Positions 46,680 to 60,865 of a DNA stretch of 64,000 nucleotides are shown piece after piece. The translations under genes and the position numbers were made by a program. Numbering within the stretch: the first letter of the stretch is position 1; every line of letters starts with the position of its first letter. The notes beneath the pieces are model-generated. The model was not told the origin of the DNA and searched no databases. It saw nothing but the letters and a program-made list of their open reading frames with translations. Origin of the DNA: Companilactobacillus heilongjiangensis (GTDB lineage: Bacteria; Bacillota; Bacilli; Lactobacillales; Lactobacillaceae); NCBI RefSeq assembly GCF_000831645.3, contig NZ_CP012559.1:2294001-2358000 (forward strand), read 5' to 3'.

Positions 46680-47525
46680 TTACCCTTGTGTAGAATTGTG
46701 AGAATGCTCTGGAGCAGTATCAGGCATTGCGTTCAATGTCTTCATGTCATCAGCACTAATCTCAAAGTCCAACTTAGTATTAGCAACAATATGTTCCTTG
46801 TGAACAGCCTTTGGTAATGGCAAAACATCATTTTGGATAACAAATTGAATAGCTAGTTGAGGAACGCTGACATGATACTTTTCAGCAATCTTCAAGACAT
46901 CTTCGTTGTGGATCAAGCCACCTGTAGCAAGTGGTGAGTATGCCTCAACCAAAATATCATTCTTTTTAGCAAATGAAGTAATCTTTGGTTCTGTATAACC
47001 AATGTAGTATTGAATTTGGTCAACCATTGGCTTAACAGTTGCTGTCTTCATTACATTTTCCAAATCATGTACGTTAAAGTTTGAAACACCAATAGCCTTA
47101 ACACGGCCAGATTTGTAAATTTCTTCCATAGCGCGCCATACATCAAGATTTTGCTTGTCATAATTAGCACCAATTTCACTCCAAGGCCATGGAGCGTGAA
47201 CCAAATAAAGATCCAAATAATCTAAATCAAGATTTTTCATAGTTGTTTCAAAGTCAGCTAGAGCACCGTCATAAGACTTTGTTTGAGCAGGTAGTTTAGA
47301 AGTAATGAACAAGTCCTCACGTTTAACACCAGAGTCCTTAATACCTTGTCCAACTTCTTTTTCATTGCCATAAACAAGTGCAGTATCAACATGTCTGTAA
47401 CCTGTTTCGATAGCGTCAGAAACAGCTTGTCTTGCTTGGTTAGCGGGAATTTGCCATGTACCAAATGCTACCTTGGGAATCTTAACACCATTATAAATAT
47501 CAAATGTATCAGTTAATTTTGTCAT
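46680..47525 (-). CDS. aldo/keto reductase (2,5-diketogluconate reductase type)
   Basis: 281 residues from ATG 47525, with GGGAGC six bases upstream; the longer ORF to 47585 would start before the promoter. Contains FGTWQIPANQARQAV, GYRHVDTALVYGNEKEVG (catalytic Asp and Tyr), LDYLDLYLVHAPWPW and AIGVSNF. NADPH-dependent reduction of aldehydes or keto-sugars. Its promoter is of the MerR type and matches the one before the first aldo/keto reductase in the window. Confidence 0.93.
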   Translation of the reverse strand: MTKLTDTFDIYNGVKIPKVAFGTWQIPANQARQAVSDAIETGYRHVDTALVYGNEKEVGQGIKDSGVKREDLFITSKLPAQTKSYDGALADFETTMKNLDLDYLDLYLVHAPWPWSEIGANYDKQNLDVWRAMEEIYKSGRVKAIGVSNFNVHDLENVMKTATVKPMVDQIQYYIGYTEPKITSFAKKNDILVEAYSPLATGGLIHNEDVLKIAEKYHVSVPQLAIQFVIQNDVLPLPKAVHKEHIVANTKLDFEISADDMKTLNAMPDTAPEHSHNSTQG

Positions 47526-47550
47526 ATAAATGCTCCCTTCATCATTAAGA

Positions 47551-47581
47551 ATGATACTCCTTAGAGTTAACTCTAGGTCAA
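47551..47581 (-). promoter_or_regulatory. MerR-type promoter of the second aldo/keto reductase
   Basis: Minus strand -35 TTGACC (47576-47581), 19-bp spacer, -10 TATCAT (47551-47556). The spacer carries the perfect 14-bp palindrome TAGAGTTAACTCTA (47562-47575). This is textbook MerR-family geometry. Confidence 0.75.
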
Positions 47582-47585
47582 ACAT

Positions 47586-48128
47586 TTAATCCAATTTATT
47601 AAAAGAAATTACTTTTTCCATTTTTTCTAAACGTGGATTTAATGTTTTCTGCATCCAGACAATATCGAGCCACCGATTAAACTTGAAACCAACCTTTTTA
47701 AAGGTTCCGACTTTCTCATAACCACATTTCTCATGAAATTTAACACTATTCGTATTTTCCTCAGTAATGCATGCCATCAAGTTGACGACACCCTGTCTTT
47801 TTAAAGTATTTTCCAAATATTGATACAATGTTGTCCCCACACCATGACCCTCATATTCACGTTCTACGTAGATACTAGTTTCAACCGTCCAAGCATATGC
47901 GGCACGAGGTTTATAGGCGTGAGCGTAAGCATATCCACGAATTTTGTTATTATCATCAACTGCTACTAAATAAGGAAAGTTTTCTAAAATATTATGAATC
48001 CGTTTCTTGAAATCTTCTACAGTTGGAATAACATCTTCAAAAGTAATTGTCGTATTAAGAATGTATGGCGCATAAATATCTAACAATTCTTGCACATCAT
48101 TTTCGGTTGCCTGTCTAATCTTAATCAT
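47586..48128 (-). CDS. GNAT acetyltransferase, phosphinothricin-acetyltransferase-like
   Basis: 180 residues. IRQATENDVQELLDIYAPYI at the N-terminus, YAYAHAYKPRAAYAWTVETSIYV in the middle, acetyl-CoA loop EYEGHGVGTTLYQYLE, then NSVKFHEKCGYEKVGTFKKVGFKFNRWLDI: the PAT/Bar pattern. Acetylates an amino group of a small molecule such as methionine sulfone or a phosphinothricin-like compound; the true substrate is unknown. Confidence 0.92.
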   Translation of the reverse strand: MIKIRQATENDVQELLDIYAPYILNTTITFEDVIPTVEDFKKRIHNILENFPYLVAVDDNNKIRGYAYAHAYKPRAAYAWTVETSIYVEREYEGHGVGTTLYQYLENTLKRQGVVNLMACITEENTNSVKFHEKCGYEKVGTFKKVGFKFNRWLDIVWMQKTLNPRLEKMEKVISFNKLD

Positions 48129-48194
48129 TCTTGATTCCCTCTTGGTAAAAGATTTAATAACTGAATATTATAGGCTTTTTGGTAATTTTTGGCA

Positions 48195-48239
48195 CAAAAA
48201 ATACCGTTTATGATCCCGAAGGGAGATAAACGGTATTTC
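48195..48239 (-). terminator. second rRNA operon terminator
   Basis: AAATACCGTTTAT / ATAAACGGTATTT perfect stem with T-run on the minus strand. Confidence 0.8.
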
Positions 48240-48257
48240 TAAGTATTCGAAGATACG

Positions 48258-48288
48258 AAAAAAGGAACTGACCTAAGTCAATTCCTTT
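48258..48288 (-). terminator. first rRNA operon terminator
   Basis: AAAGGAATTGAC / GTCAGTTCCTTT stem with T-run, directly after the 5S gene. Confidence 0.85.
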
Positions 48289-48294
48289 ATATTA

Positions 48295-48412
48295 GCGTGG
48301 CAGCTCCCTATCCTCGCGGGTAGTTTCCCACCAACTACTTTCGGCGCGGAGAAGCTTAACTTCTGTGTTCGGCATGGGAACAGGTGTATCCTTCTCACTA
48401 TCGCCACCACAC
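48295..48412 (-). rRNA. rrf: 5S ribosomal RNA
   Basis: About 118 bases. Contains the conserved GAACACAGAAGTTAAGC and CCCATGCCGAACAC segments and pairs GTGGTGGCGATA with its 3' end. Last gene of the rRNA operon. Confidence 0.95.
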
Positions 48413-48497
48413 TATTTTCGCTCGTACCCTGAAAACTAGATATTAAGAACAATGAATTAAATCATGAATCACTTCGAACTGCTGTAAACTCTTACTC

Positions 48498-51414
<2,917 letters not shown>

Positions 51415-51523
51415 TGACAAAATATGAAATTAATCATTTTTATCGCGCAGTTTTCGGTGTTTCTTTAATTCATTATTTCTTAATATCCAGTTTTCAAGGT
51501 ACGAACATTGGCATTTCTGCCAA

Positions 51524-51596
51524 TGGAGGCTAACGGGATCGAACCGATGACCTCCTGCTTGCAAAGCAGGTGCTCTCCCAGCTGAGCTAAGCCCCC
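51524..51596 (-). tRNA. tRNA-Ala (anticodon TGC)
   Basis: 73 bases; cloverleaf with D arm AGCTCAGCTGGGAGAGC, anticodon loop TTTGCAA and T arm GGTTCGATCC. Lies in the 16S-23S spacer. Confidence 0.97.
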
Positions 51597-51620
51597 ATAT
51601 GGTACTTATTAATATGAGAA

Positions 51621-51695
<75 letters not shown>

Positions 51696-51767
51696 GAAAA
51701 ACGCCCGGTAGGCCTCTCAAAACTAAACAAAGTTTTAACAATTGTGTATTTCCGTTGATGCTTACGC

Positions 51768-53350
<1,583 letters not shown>

Positions 53351-53507
53351 GTTTGTGACTCAATAAAAATATTAAATACTAGCGAATTGACTTCGTTGTA
53401 AATCCAACAAATAAATGTTGGCCTACACAATTTTAGTGTTAAAACTTTGTTCAGTTTTCAAAGGTCTACCAGCTGATTAAGCGCTTACGCTCATCAGCGA
53501 CTTAATT

Positions 53508-53536
53508 ATTTTATCAAGCTGACAAATGAATGTCAA
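53508..53536 (-). promoter_or_regulatory. rRNA promoter, proximal
   Basis: TTGACA (53531-53536), 17-bp spacer, TAAAAT (53508-53513), minus strand. Confidence 0.8.
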
Positions 53537-53616
53537 GAGCTTTTTAAAATAATTTTTCTAACAATCTATCAAGCAAATGATAAATTGTTAGGAGTTATCT
53601 AACAGACAACTTAATT

Positions 53617-53645
53617 ATCATATCGAAGTTACAAGACCAAGTCAA
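53617..53645 (-). promoter_or_regulatory. rRNA promoter, middle
   Basis: TTGACT (53640-53645), 17-bp spacer, TATGAT (53617-53622), minus strand. Confidence 0.75.
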
Positions 53646-53736
53646 GAACTTTTTTAAAATAATTAAAGGCGAATGAGATAAGCAATTAAGCTTGAATCCG
53701 TTGACGCCGTTGTCATCTGTCGCAACAACAAGATAT

Positions 53737-53765
53737 ATATTACCGTTAAAGATAAACCGATGCAA
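53737..53765 (-). promoter_or_regulatory. rRNA promoter, distal
   Basis: TTGCAT (53760-53765), 17-bp spacer, TAATAT (53737-53742), minus strand. Weaker match than the other two. Confidence 0.5.
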
Positions 53766-53948
53766 GTACTTTTTATGATTTTTTTCAATTTATTTTACAC
53801 AATTGAATCATAAACAAGTTTCTTCCTATTAAGTAGCTAAAAACAAATCACTTATAAATATCCGGTTCAACTTTATTGACTAATACTATATCACGTTTTT
53901 TCAGCAATGGAAGTCCGAATTGTACAAGTTTGATCAGAATTTAGGTAA

Positions 53949-53994
53949 CAAAAAAAGACTAGCTTGAGGTTAACATCCCTCTTATCTAGTCTTT
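53949..53994 (-). terminator. terminator of the cyclophilin gene
   Basis: AAAGACTAG / CTAGTCTTT stem with inner GAGG / CCTC pairing and seven T on the minus strand. Confidence 0.8.
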
Positions 53995-54000
53995 ATATAC

Positions 54001-54585
54001 TTAATCTGTGATTTCAACACTTTCCATAACGATATCTTCTTTAGGCTTATCATTTCCATCACGTTTAGCACGAGCAATTTCACGGACAACATCCATTCCA
54101 TCAATTACTTGGCCAAAGACAGTGTGTCTGTGATCCAACCATGGAGTTCCACCATTCTTATAAGCTGCAATGATTTCTTGAGGATAACCAGCTCCGGCCA
54201 TTTCCTTAATCATACGCTTAGGCACATTTTGGTTAGATACGATGAAGAATTGACTACCATTAGTATTAGGACCAGCGTTAGCCATTGATAGTGCACCGTC
54301 CAAGTTGAACAATTGATCAGTAAACTCATCTTCAAAGCTATCGCCGTAAATACTTTCACCAGCCATACCAGTACCAGTTGGATCGCCACCTTGAATCATG
54401 AAATCAGGGATTACACGATGGAAGATAATTCCGTTGTAATAACCTTTCTTAGCTAATTCAACAAAGTTCTTAACTGTCTTAGGTACTAGTTCATCAAACA
54501 ATTGAATCTTAATTATTCCATGATTAGTATTGATTGTTGCCACACTACCTGTAGCATTTTCTAAATCTAATTGTGGGTATGTCAT
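54001..54585 (-). CDS. cyclophilin-type peptidyl-prolyl isomerase
   Basis: 194 residues. Active-site FHRVIPDFMIQGGDPTGTG, GSQFFI and HTVFGQV are present. A ~25-residue insertion (VPKRMIKEMAGAGYPQE) before the last motif is typical of lactobacillar cytosolic cyclophilins. No signal peptide. Catalyses cis-trans proline isomerisation in folding. It lies 37 bp after the GNAT gene, probably cotranscribed. Confidence 0.95.
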   Translation of the reverse strand: MTYPQLDLENATGSVATINTNHGIIKIQLFDELVPKTVKNFVELAKKGYYNGIIFHRVIPDFMIQGGDPTGTGMAGESIYGDSFEDEFTDQLFNLDGALSMANAGPNTNGSQFFIVSNQNVPKRMIKEMAGAGYPQEIIAAYKNGGTPWLDHRHTVFGQVIDGMDVVREIARAKRDGNDKPKEDIVMESVEITD

Positions 54586-54622
54586 TTTTAGTTTCCCTTC
54601 TATATGTACAATTAACGTTAAA

Positions 54623-55147
54623 CTACTTTACCATACTTAATTCATAAGCCAAACGTTTACCATCGATTGCATCTGGAACATAAATAATTCCAGTATATTC
54701 AAAACCGAATTCTTGAGCTAAATGTTGCATGCGTTTATTGAGTTTATGTGTATCAATTCGCATGTGACGAATGCCTTGGGCATATGTATCACTGATTAAA
54801 TTAGAGAAAAAGAATTTGCTCAACTTCATACCACGATATTTAGCAGAAATAGCAATTCGATGAATTGTAGCATATTGATCAGTTGTATCTTGCCAAGCTC
54901 CTTCAATTTTACTGTAGTTAGGGTCATCCGTTGTCATCAAAGTAGCAGTTCCGGCAACATCTCCATCAACTATTAAAACTCTAGCAAATCCTTTGGCAAT
55001 ATCATCAAGCAATAAATCTCTATCCGGATGTCCATCTTGCCATTGTGTACTACCATCAGCTTTTAAAAGTGCTTTAGCCTCGTTAATCACTTCCATAATT
55101 GCATCAATATCGGAAGCTTCGGCTTTTCTCATATAAACTAGTGCCAT
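54623..55147 (-). CDS. GNAT-family N-acetyltransferase
   Basis: 174 residues: YMRKAEASDIDAIMEVINEA, TATLMTTDDPNYSKIEGAW, acetyl-CoA region IHRIAISAKYRGMKLSKFFF and the late MRIDTHKLNKRMQHLAQEFGF. Substrate unknown. Confidence 0.9.
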   Translation of the reverse strand: MALVYMRKAEASDIDAIMEVINEAKALLKADGSTQWQDGHPDRDLLLDDIAKGFARVLIVDGDVAGTATLMTTDDPNYSKIEGAWQDTTDQYATIHRIAISAKYRGMKLSKFFFSNLISDTYAQGIRHMRIDTHKLNKRMQHLAQEFGFEYTGIIYVPDAIDGKRLAYELSMVK

Positions 55148-55211
55148 TAATTAACCTTCTTTACTTTGCTTTTTCTCTAAGATACACCTATTTTAAAATA
55201 ATTTGGATAAT

Positions 55212-55394
55212 TTATTTGGCAAATTTGCGCTGATACCAGTGAATTAGACCACTGACGAATCCTATTATGATAAATAAGCAGCCAAATGGTATTAAGAAAA
55301 ATGGTTCATGTAAAATTCCATTACTGTCAACGGTTGATCCAATCATTTCAAACAATACAAAACATCCAATGCTCAAAACTAATGAAATAAACAT
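55212..55394 (-). CDS. small membrane protein, DUF3955-like
   Basis: 60 residues with two membrane helices (about 4-22 and 32-52) and the loop GSTVDSNGILHEPFFLIPFG, which I recognise as the DUF3955 pattern. Function unknown. Confidence 0.75.
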   Translation of the reverse strand: MFISLVLSIGCFVLFEMIGSTVDSNGILHEPFFLIPFGCLFIIIGFVSGLIHWYQRKFAK

Positions 55395-55553
55395 AACATT
55401 CCTCGGTACACCGGCTTTTGTTATCTGTCTTCACCTCATTATCATTTACCATCAATATATCAGGTTTATCTGAGTTTACAATCCGTACAATAGTATTGTT
55501 ATCCCTTGAAAAATGTTGTATTTTATTGCTCCAGAGGATTTGAGGGAGAAAAA

Positions 55554-55808
55554 ATGTTAATAACAGAAAACATTCAAGAATATACTTTAGGTCAAGATAG
55601 ACCTACTTTAGACATCACTATTACCGGCAACAGTGATATCGATTATTCACACGATGATTTAAAAATTGCCGCTGCTATCAAATTGATTGAATCATGCGAC
55701 AACTTGAATTTCACTCTATTAACCGGTGAACACGAACTTTACAAAGATTTATCCGACCGCCTATATGTGGCCGTTGAGGATTTCGTACCGGGAAGTTATA
55801 TGAAATAG
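55554..55808 (+). CDS. hypothetical acidic protein
   Basis: 84 residues from ATG 55554, with GGGAG five bases upstream; a longer frame from 55506 has no ribosome site. Reads ITENIQEYTLGQDRPTLDIT and ends VAVEDFVPGSYMK. No family is recognised; soluble, acidic. A hairpin follows. Confidence 0.7.
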   Translation: MLITENIQEYTLGQDRPTLDITITGNSDIDYSHDDLKIAAAIKLIESCDNLNFTLLTGEHELYKDLSDRLYVAVEDFVPGSYMK

Positions 55809-55843
55809 TTTAGTATTGCTGCACAAACTTTCCACTTAAAACG

Positions 55844-55884
55844 AATAGGCCTAGTAATCTGATTTTAGATTATTAGGCCTATTT
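55844..55884. terminator. hairpin, probable terminator
   Basis: AATAGGCCTAGTAATCT / AGATTATTAGGCCTATT, one mismatch, without a long T-run. Confidence 0.55.
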
Positions 55885-55979
55885 GCATTAATACTTGAAA
55901 AGTTGACCATGTTTTGTCCCACTCTGGCTTTTTCTTTTTGCTATACTATATTTACAGCTTTTTGAAAGGAACAATCATC

Positions 55980-56822
55980 TTGAAATCATCCCTTAACTTA
56001 AATTCTCTAATTAAAAACATGTTTCTCAAAGTCGACTGGGAATCGGTCTTGCAACATATCGCTGGTGTTTTATTCCAGCTAATCCTATTAACAATCGTCC
56101 TATTATTAATCAATTGGATTGGTAAAAAAATTATTCGCCATATCTTCAAAACTGGATTACGTGGCACTAAAGCATCCATTTCACCCAAGAAACTCGACAC
56201 AATTTACACATTAGTCCTTAATATTTTCAAATATATCCTGATATTCTTCTGGATTTACGCTATTCTTTCAGCCATTGGGATTCCTGTTGGGACATTGATT
56301 GCTGGTGCCGGAATCTTCAGTTTGGCAATTGGACTTGGTGCGCAAGGTTTCGTTTCCGATATGGTCAACGGATTTTTCATCCTATTAGAACAACAAATCA
56401 GTGTTGGCGATACGATTAAAATCAATAGTATTGAAGGTCGTGTTACATACGTTGGTATTCGGACTACGCAAATTCAAAGTATCGACGGAACTCTCAACTA
56501 CATCCCCAACCGTAATATCACCGTTGTCAGCAATAAATCCCGTAACAATATGCAGGCTCTAATGGAAATTCCTATCTTCAACGACTCCCCTTTTAACGAA
56601 ATTACGAAGATTATTGAAGATATTAATCAAAATTTGAATTTAACTGAACTAAATATCACCAAACGTCCTGCTATTATTGGTTTTGCCAATCAAAACGACG
56701 GTACATTGACCATTCAAGTTGCAGCCTACACTAAACCAGGTGCTCAATTTGAAGCTAGAAATGTCTTGTTAAAAACATATTTGTCAGCCATTAAAGATGC
56801 TAACATCGATTTACCTAAATAA
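55980..56822 (+). CDS. small-conductance mechanosensitive channel (MscS family)
   Basis: About 280 residues from a TTG at 55980 behind AAAGGA; the longer ORF to 55914 crosses the promoter area. Three membrane helices, the pore helix with Gly/Ala pattern (AGAGIFSLAIGLGAQGFVSDMVNGFFILLEQQ), then the beta domain with VGDTIKINSIEGRV and YIPNRNI. Opens under membrane tension to release solutes on osmotic downshift. Confidence 0.93.
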   Translation: MKSSLNLNSLIKNMFLKVDWESVLQHIAGVLFQLILLTIVLLLINWIGKKIIRHIFKTGLRGTKASISPKKLDTIYTLVLNIFKYILIFFWIYAILSAIGIPVGTLIAGAGIFSLAIGLGAQGFVSDMVNGFFILLEQQISVGDTIKINSIEGRVTYVGIRTTQIQSIDGTLNYIPNRNITVVSNKSRNNMQALMEIPIFNDSPFNEITKIIEDINQNLNLTELNITKRPAIIGFANQNDGTLTIQVAAYTKPGAQFEARNVLLKTYLSAIKDANIDLPK

Positions 56823-56830
56823 AATATGGC

Positions 56831-56877
56831 AAAAGGCCTTGAGCTTGGAAATGAATCCACAGTTCAGGGCCTTTTTA
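56831..56877. terminator. bidirectional terminator
   Basis: AAAAGGCC / GGCCTTTTT stem between the convergent mscS-type and tex genes. Confidence 0.8.
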
Positions 56878-56886
56878 TGACTAAAT

Positions 56887-59088
56887 TTAATTATTAACTT
56901 TATCTTTACGCATCGTCAATTGAATACGATTGCGATTCTCGTCGACACTTAGTACCCAAACAGTCACAATATCGCCAATCGTTACTATCGTACTAGGATC
57001 ACTAACAAATCGGTCAGCTAACTGTGAAATATGCACTAATCCATCTTGTTTAACCCCGATATCAACAAACACACCGAAATCAATCACATTTCTAACTGTA
57101 CCTTGAAGTTCCATCCCTGGTTTAAGATCAGCCATAGTTAAAACATCTTGTCGGAGCAATGGTGCTGGCATATTGTCACGCAAATCTCTACCTGGCTTAC
57201 TCAATCCGTCAATAATATCAGTTAGAGTTTCCTCACCAATATCCAACTTTTGAGCCCACTCGTGTTTATTTAATTCCACTAATTTTTGGTGAAGCTCAGT
57301 GGTACCAACTGATTCAATAGACATATCAATTTCTTTCAACAATTTCCGTGTGGCAGCATAGCTTTCCGGATGAATATCAGTGTTGTCCAGCGGATCATCT
57401 CCAGAAATAATTCTTAGAAAGCCGACTGACTGTTGATAGGCTTTAGGTCCCAATCGAGGAACTTTCTTTAATACTTCACGTTTATTGAAGGTACCATTTT
57501 CATTTCGAAACTTTACGATATTTTTAGCTGTCGTTGCAGTCAAACCAGAAATATGAGTCAAAAGTTCGGGACTTGCTGTATTAACATTAACTCCCACTTG
57601 GTTTACAGCTGTTTCTACAACTCGGTCTAACTGTTCATCTAAATCTTTTTCAGGAACATCATGTTGATATTGACCTACACCGATTGCTTTTGGATCAACT
57701 TTTATCAATTCCGCCAATGGATCCTGCAAACGACGACCAATACTGATTGCTGAGCGCTCTTCAACGTGCAGATCACCAAATTCTGAACGGGCATTTGCAC
57801 TCGCCGAATAAACTGAAGCACCTGCTTCATTAACAATTACGTAATAAACCGGACGTTTTAGAGTTTTTAAAATTTCACTTACAAACTCTTCAGATTCTCG
57901 ACTGGCAGTTCCGTTCCCAATAGCAATCATTTCAACTTGATAATCTTCTAGTAACTTCTTAAATTCAGTTTTAGCTGCATCCCGTTTTTCTTTGTTAGCC
58001 GGCTTGTGAGGATAAATTACTTGTTTGGTCAAAAATCTTCCGTTAGCATCGACAATTGCTAATTTACAGCCCGTTCGATAGGCTGGATCGAAGCCCATAA
58101 CAACTTTGCCTTTCAATGGTGATGCCATCAAAAGATGATACAAATTATTTCCAAAGACTTTAATGGCATGTTCATTTGCTTGGTCAGATAGCTTGCGACG
58201 AAGTTCTCTGGCAATAGCTGGTCCCAAAAATCGTTTGTATGCATCCGCAAAGGCATTCTGGACTTTTTCGACAGCTGGTCCTTGATGACGACCAATTATT
58301 CGAGAATTTCCAAAATTCATAATTTTATCGGTATCAATGGAAATACCAACGGTCAATATTTTTTCACGTTCTCCACGGTTAATGGCTAAGGTCCGGTATG
58401 GAGGGATTTGTTTCAATGATTGTTGAAAATCGTAATATGTTTCGTAAGTTTGTCCCTCATCCTTTTCCTTAGCACCACGTTTAACCTTGCTAGTCAATTC
58501 ACCATTTTGCCAAGTATATCCTCGTATCCATTCACGGAAACTAGCATTTTCACTGAATTGTTCGGCCAAAATTTCGTTGACTCCAGCCCAAACGTCCTCT
58601 AAATTAGCTAACTTTTTACTAGCATTAATAAATGAACTCGCTTTGTTATTTAAACCGCCTGATGGAAAACTTAATAGCCAATTTGCTAGTGGTTCTAGCC
58701 CAGCTTCTCGAGCAATACTAGCTTTGGTCTGCTTCTTTTGTTTATATGGAAGATATAAGTCCTCCACTTGTTGTAATACCGTTGCTTCTTCAAGCTGCTT
58801 CTTTAATTTCGGCGTTAACTTGCCCTGTTCCTGAATCAAATTAATGACATCTTCACGTCGTTGATTTAACTTCATTAATCGATGTGCTTCATCTTCAATA
58901 TCACGAATGGCAACTTCATCCAAAGTCCCAGTCCGTTCCTTACGATAACGGGCAATAAATGGCACAGTATTCCCTTCATCCAACAACTCTAGAACTGCTT
59001 TGATTTGTTGAGATTTGTACTTATTCATTTGTTTATGGACTGATTGAGTCAAATCAACCATATTATCTTCTGACTTACTTGCTGCCAT
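56887..59088 (-). CDS. tex: RNA-binding transcription accessory protein Tex
   Basis: 733 residues, full length. Tex N-terminal helical region (AVLELLDEGNTVPFIARYRKE), YqgF/RNase H-like domain (VMGFDPAYRTGCKLAIVD, AIGNGTASRESE), HhH motifs (VNTASPELLTHISG), and a C-terminal S1 domain (ELQGTVRNVIDFGVFVDIGV). Binds nucleic acid and aids transcription; the Spt6 relative in bacteria. GGAGG precedes the ATG. Confidence 0.96.
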   Translation of the reverse strand: MAASKSEDNMVDLTQSVHKQMNKYKSQQIKAVLELLDEGNTVPFIARYRKERTGTLDEVAIRDIEDEAHRLMKLNQRREDVINLIQEQGKLTPKLKKQLEEATVLQQVEDLYLPYKQKKQTKASIAREAGLEPLANWLLSFPSGGLNNKASSFINASKKLANLEDVWAGVNEILAEQFSENASFREWIRGYTWQNGELTSKVKRGAKEKDEGQTYETYYDFQQSLKQIPPYRTLAINRGEREKILTVGISIDTDKIMNFGNSRIIGRHQGPAVEKVQNAFADAYKRFLGPAIARELRRKLSDQANEHAIKVFGNNLYHLLMASPLKGKVVMGFDPAYRTGCKLAIVDANGRFLTKQVIYPHKPANKEKRDAAKTEFKKLLEDYQVEMIAIGNGTASRESEEFVSEILKTLKRPVYYVIVNEAGASVYSASANARSEFGDLHVEERSAISIGRRLQDPLAELIKVDPKAIGVGQYQHDVPEKDLDEQLDRVVETAVNQVGVNVNTASPELLTHISGLTATTAKNIVKFRNENGTFNKREVLKKVPRLGPKAYQQSVGFLRIISGDDPLDNTDIHPESYAATRKLLKEIDMSIESVGTTELHQKLVELNKHEWAQKLDIGEETLTDIIDGLSKPGRDLRDNMPAPLLRQDVLTMADLKPGMELQGTVRNVIDFGVFVDIGVKQDGLVHISQLADRFVSDPSTIVTIGDIVTVWVLSVDENRNRIQLTMRKDKVNN

Positions 59089-59258
59089 GTGTACCTCCAG
59101 TTTTAATCAAACCGCTTATTTATGCTTGGACAAAAATGACCAATTATCACATTGCTTTTATAAGTATACTATCAAAAAGACGATCCTCCAGTTCTAAAAG
59201 AACAAGAAAATCGTCATATTTGCTATACATCATCTGATAAGAACAATTTATCACTAAT

Positions 59259-59287
59259 TTGTCTAACCATATTAGAAAAGTTATAAT
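59259..59287 (+). promoter_or_regulatory. promoter of the dipeptidase gene
   Basis: TTGTCT (59259-59264), 17-bp spacer, TATAAT (59282-59287). Confidence 0.7.
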
Positions 59288-59324
59288 TAAACAATAGAAA
59301 CCATAAAAGGGAGCTAATTATATA

Positions 59325-60734
59325 ATGGAAAAACGCATTAAAGGTTCATGTACATCAATTTTAGTCGGTAAAAAGGCTTCAATCGATGGCTCAACAATTA
59401 TTTCTCGAAACGATGATGGTCACGAAGCACTAGATCCTCAACGTTTTGTAGTTGTAAACCCTGAGGACCAACCAAAAACTTACACTTCAGTTATTAGTAA
59501 AGTTAACGTTGATCTTCCTGACAACCCACTCCGTTACACATCAATGCCTAACTCAATTTTGACAAATGGTATCTGGCCAGCCGCCGGTATTAATAGTAAA
59601 AACGTTGCTATGTCAGCAACTGAAACAATTACTACTAATTCACGTGTCTTAGGACTAGATCCATTCGTTGAAGGTGGACTTGGTGAAGAAGACCTTGTTA
59701 CCGTAGTTCTTCCATACGCCAACAGTGCCCGTGAAGGTGTTAAACGTCTTGGTTCATTGTTAGAAAAATATGGTACTTACGAACCAAACGGTATCTCATT
59801 TGCTGACAAAGAAGAAGTTTGGTGGCTTGAAACTATCGGTGGACACCACTTTGCTGCCGTTCGTATTCCTGACGATGCCTATGTTGTCGCTCCTAACCGT
59901 ATGAATATCGACGATTTCGACTTCGATTCTGATGACACAATTTGTTCAGACGATTTGAAGGAAATGATTGATAACAATAATTTGAATCCTGATTTTGACA
60001 AATATAATTTGAGACATATTTTTGGTAGCTCATCTATTAAAGATACTGTTTACAACAACCCACGTACTTGGTATGGTCAAAGATTCTTCAGTCCCGACGA
60101 CACACCAGATGATCCAATGGACCAAGATTTGCCATTCATTTGTCACGCCAACCGTAAAATTTCTATTGAAGATGTAAAATTTGTCTTGAGTTCCCATTTC
60201 GAAAATACTAAATATGATGTTTACGGAAATGGTACTGATGCTGAAAAGAAACTCTTCCGTCCAATCGGAATTAACAGAAACCACAACGTTCACATTCTCC
60301 AAATTAGAAATAATGTTCCCACTGAAATTGCTGGTATCCACTGGTTAGCTTACGGTGCCAACACATTCAACACAGTTGTTCCTTTCTACGCTAACGTCAA
60401 CGACACACCTGCACCATACAAAAATGCTACTGGCAAATTCGACCTTAATAACATGTATTGGTTGAGTTGTACAACAGCTTTACTTGGTGATACTGATTAT
60501 GACTTCTACGTTGACATGCGAAACGATTACGAACTCGATGCTATGAGTGCTTATCGTAAAATCCAAAACGATACTGATACCGATATTAAAGATGCCAAAA
60601 ATGTTGAAAAATATTTGGAATCAGCTAACGAAAAATTGGCTACAACTGCTTTTGAATTACAAACTAAATTGCTCGGAGACATGGTAACAATGGGTTCTGA
60701 GAATATGAAGCTCCGTTACAATTTAAACGATTAA
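59325..60734 (+). CDS. pepD: C69-family dipeptidase
   Basis: 469 residues, normal for the lactobacillar PepD group. N-terminal [19 protein letters not shown], with Cys9 as the expected N-terminal nucleophile after removal of the short leader, then [11 protein letters not shown]. Cytosolic; splits dipeptides, fitting with the Opp system as the final step of peptide use. Own promoter and terminator. Confidence 0.93.
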   Translation: MEKRIKGSCTSILVGKKASIDGSTIISRNDDGHEALDPQRFVVVNPEDQPKTYTSVISKVNVDLPDNPLRYTSMPNSILTNGIWPAAGINSKNVAMSATETITTNSRVLGLDPFVEGGLGEEDLVTVVLPYANSAREGVKRLGSLLEKYGTYEPNGISFADKEEVWWLETIGGHHFAAVRIPDDAYVVAPNRMNIDDFDFDSDDTICSDDLKEMIDNNNLNPDFDKYNLRHIFGSSSIKDTVYNNPRTWYGQRFFSPDDTPDDPMDQDLPFICHANRKISIEDVKFVLSSHFENTKYDVYGNGTDAEKKLFRPIGINRNHNVHILQIRNNVPTEIAGIHWLAYGANTFNTVVPFYANVNDTPAPYKNATGKFDLNNMYWLSCTTALLGDTDYDFYVDMRNDYELDAMSAYRKIQNDTDTDIKDAKNVEKYLESANEKLATTAFELQTKLLGDMVTMGSENMKLRYNLND

Positions 60735-60742
60735 TACTTTTG

Positions 60743-60772
60743 AAGACGATAATTAATTTATCGTCTTTTTTT
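60743..60772 (+). terminator. pepD terminator
   Basis: AAGACGATAA / TTATCGTCTT hairpin and T-run. Confidence 0.85.
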
Positions 60773-60782
60773 GACATTTTAG

Positions 60783-60812
60783 CGAACATATGTTCTTAGA
60801 AGATGATATACT
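60783..60812 (+). promoter_or_regulatory. LexA box and extended -10 promoter of sbcDC
   Basis: CGAACATATGTTCT (60783-60796) matches the Gram-positive LexA/DinR consensus CGAAC-N4-GTTYG except at the last base. It lies over the -35 position of an extended -10, TGATATACT (60804-60812). Confidence 0.7.
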
Positions 60813-60865
60813 TTTCCTTGTAGAAAGATAACTTTGATACAATGAACTCAATGGAGGAATTGCCG

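Noticed and set aside
43317-46693. ORFs inside family A repeats, e.g. 43317-43517 and 46487-46693, with similar predicted peptides
   Set aside because: The similarity comes from conserved DNA structure. Other copies have stops and frame changes at the same place, there is no ribosome site, and changes preserve base pairing rather than amino acids.
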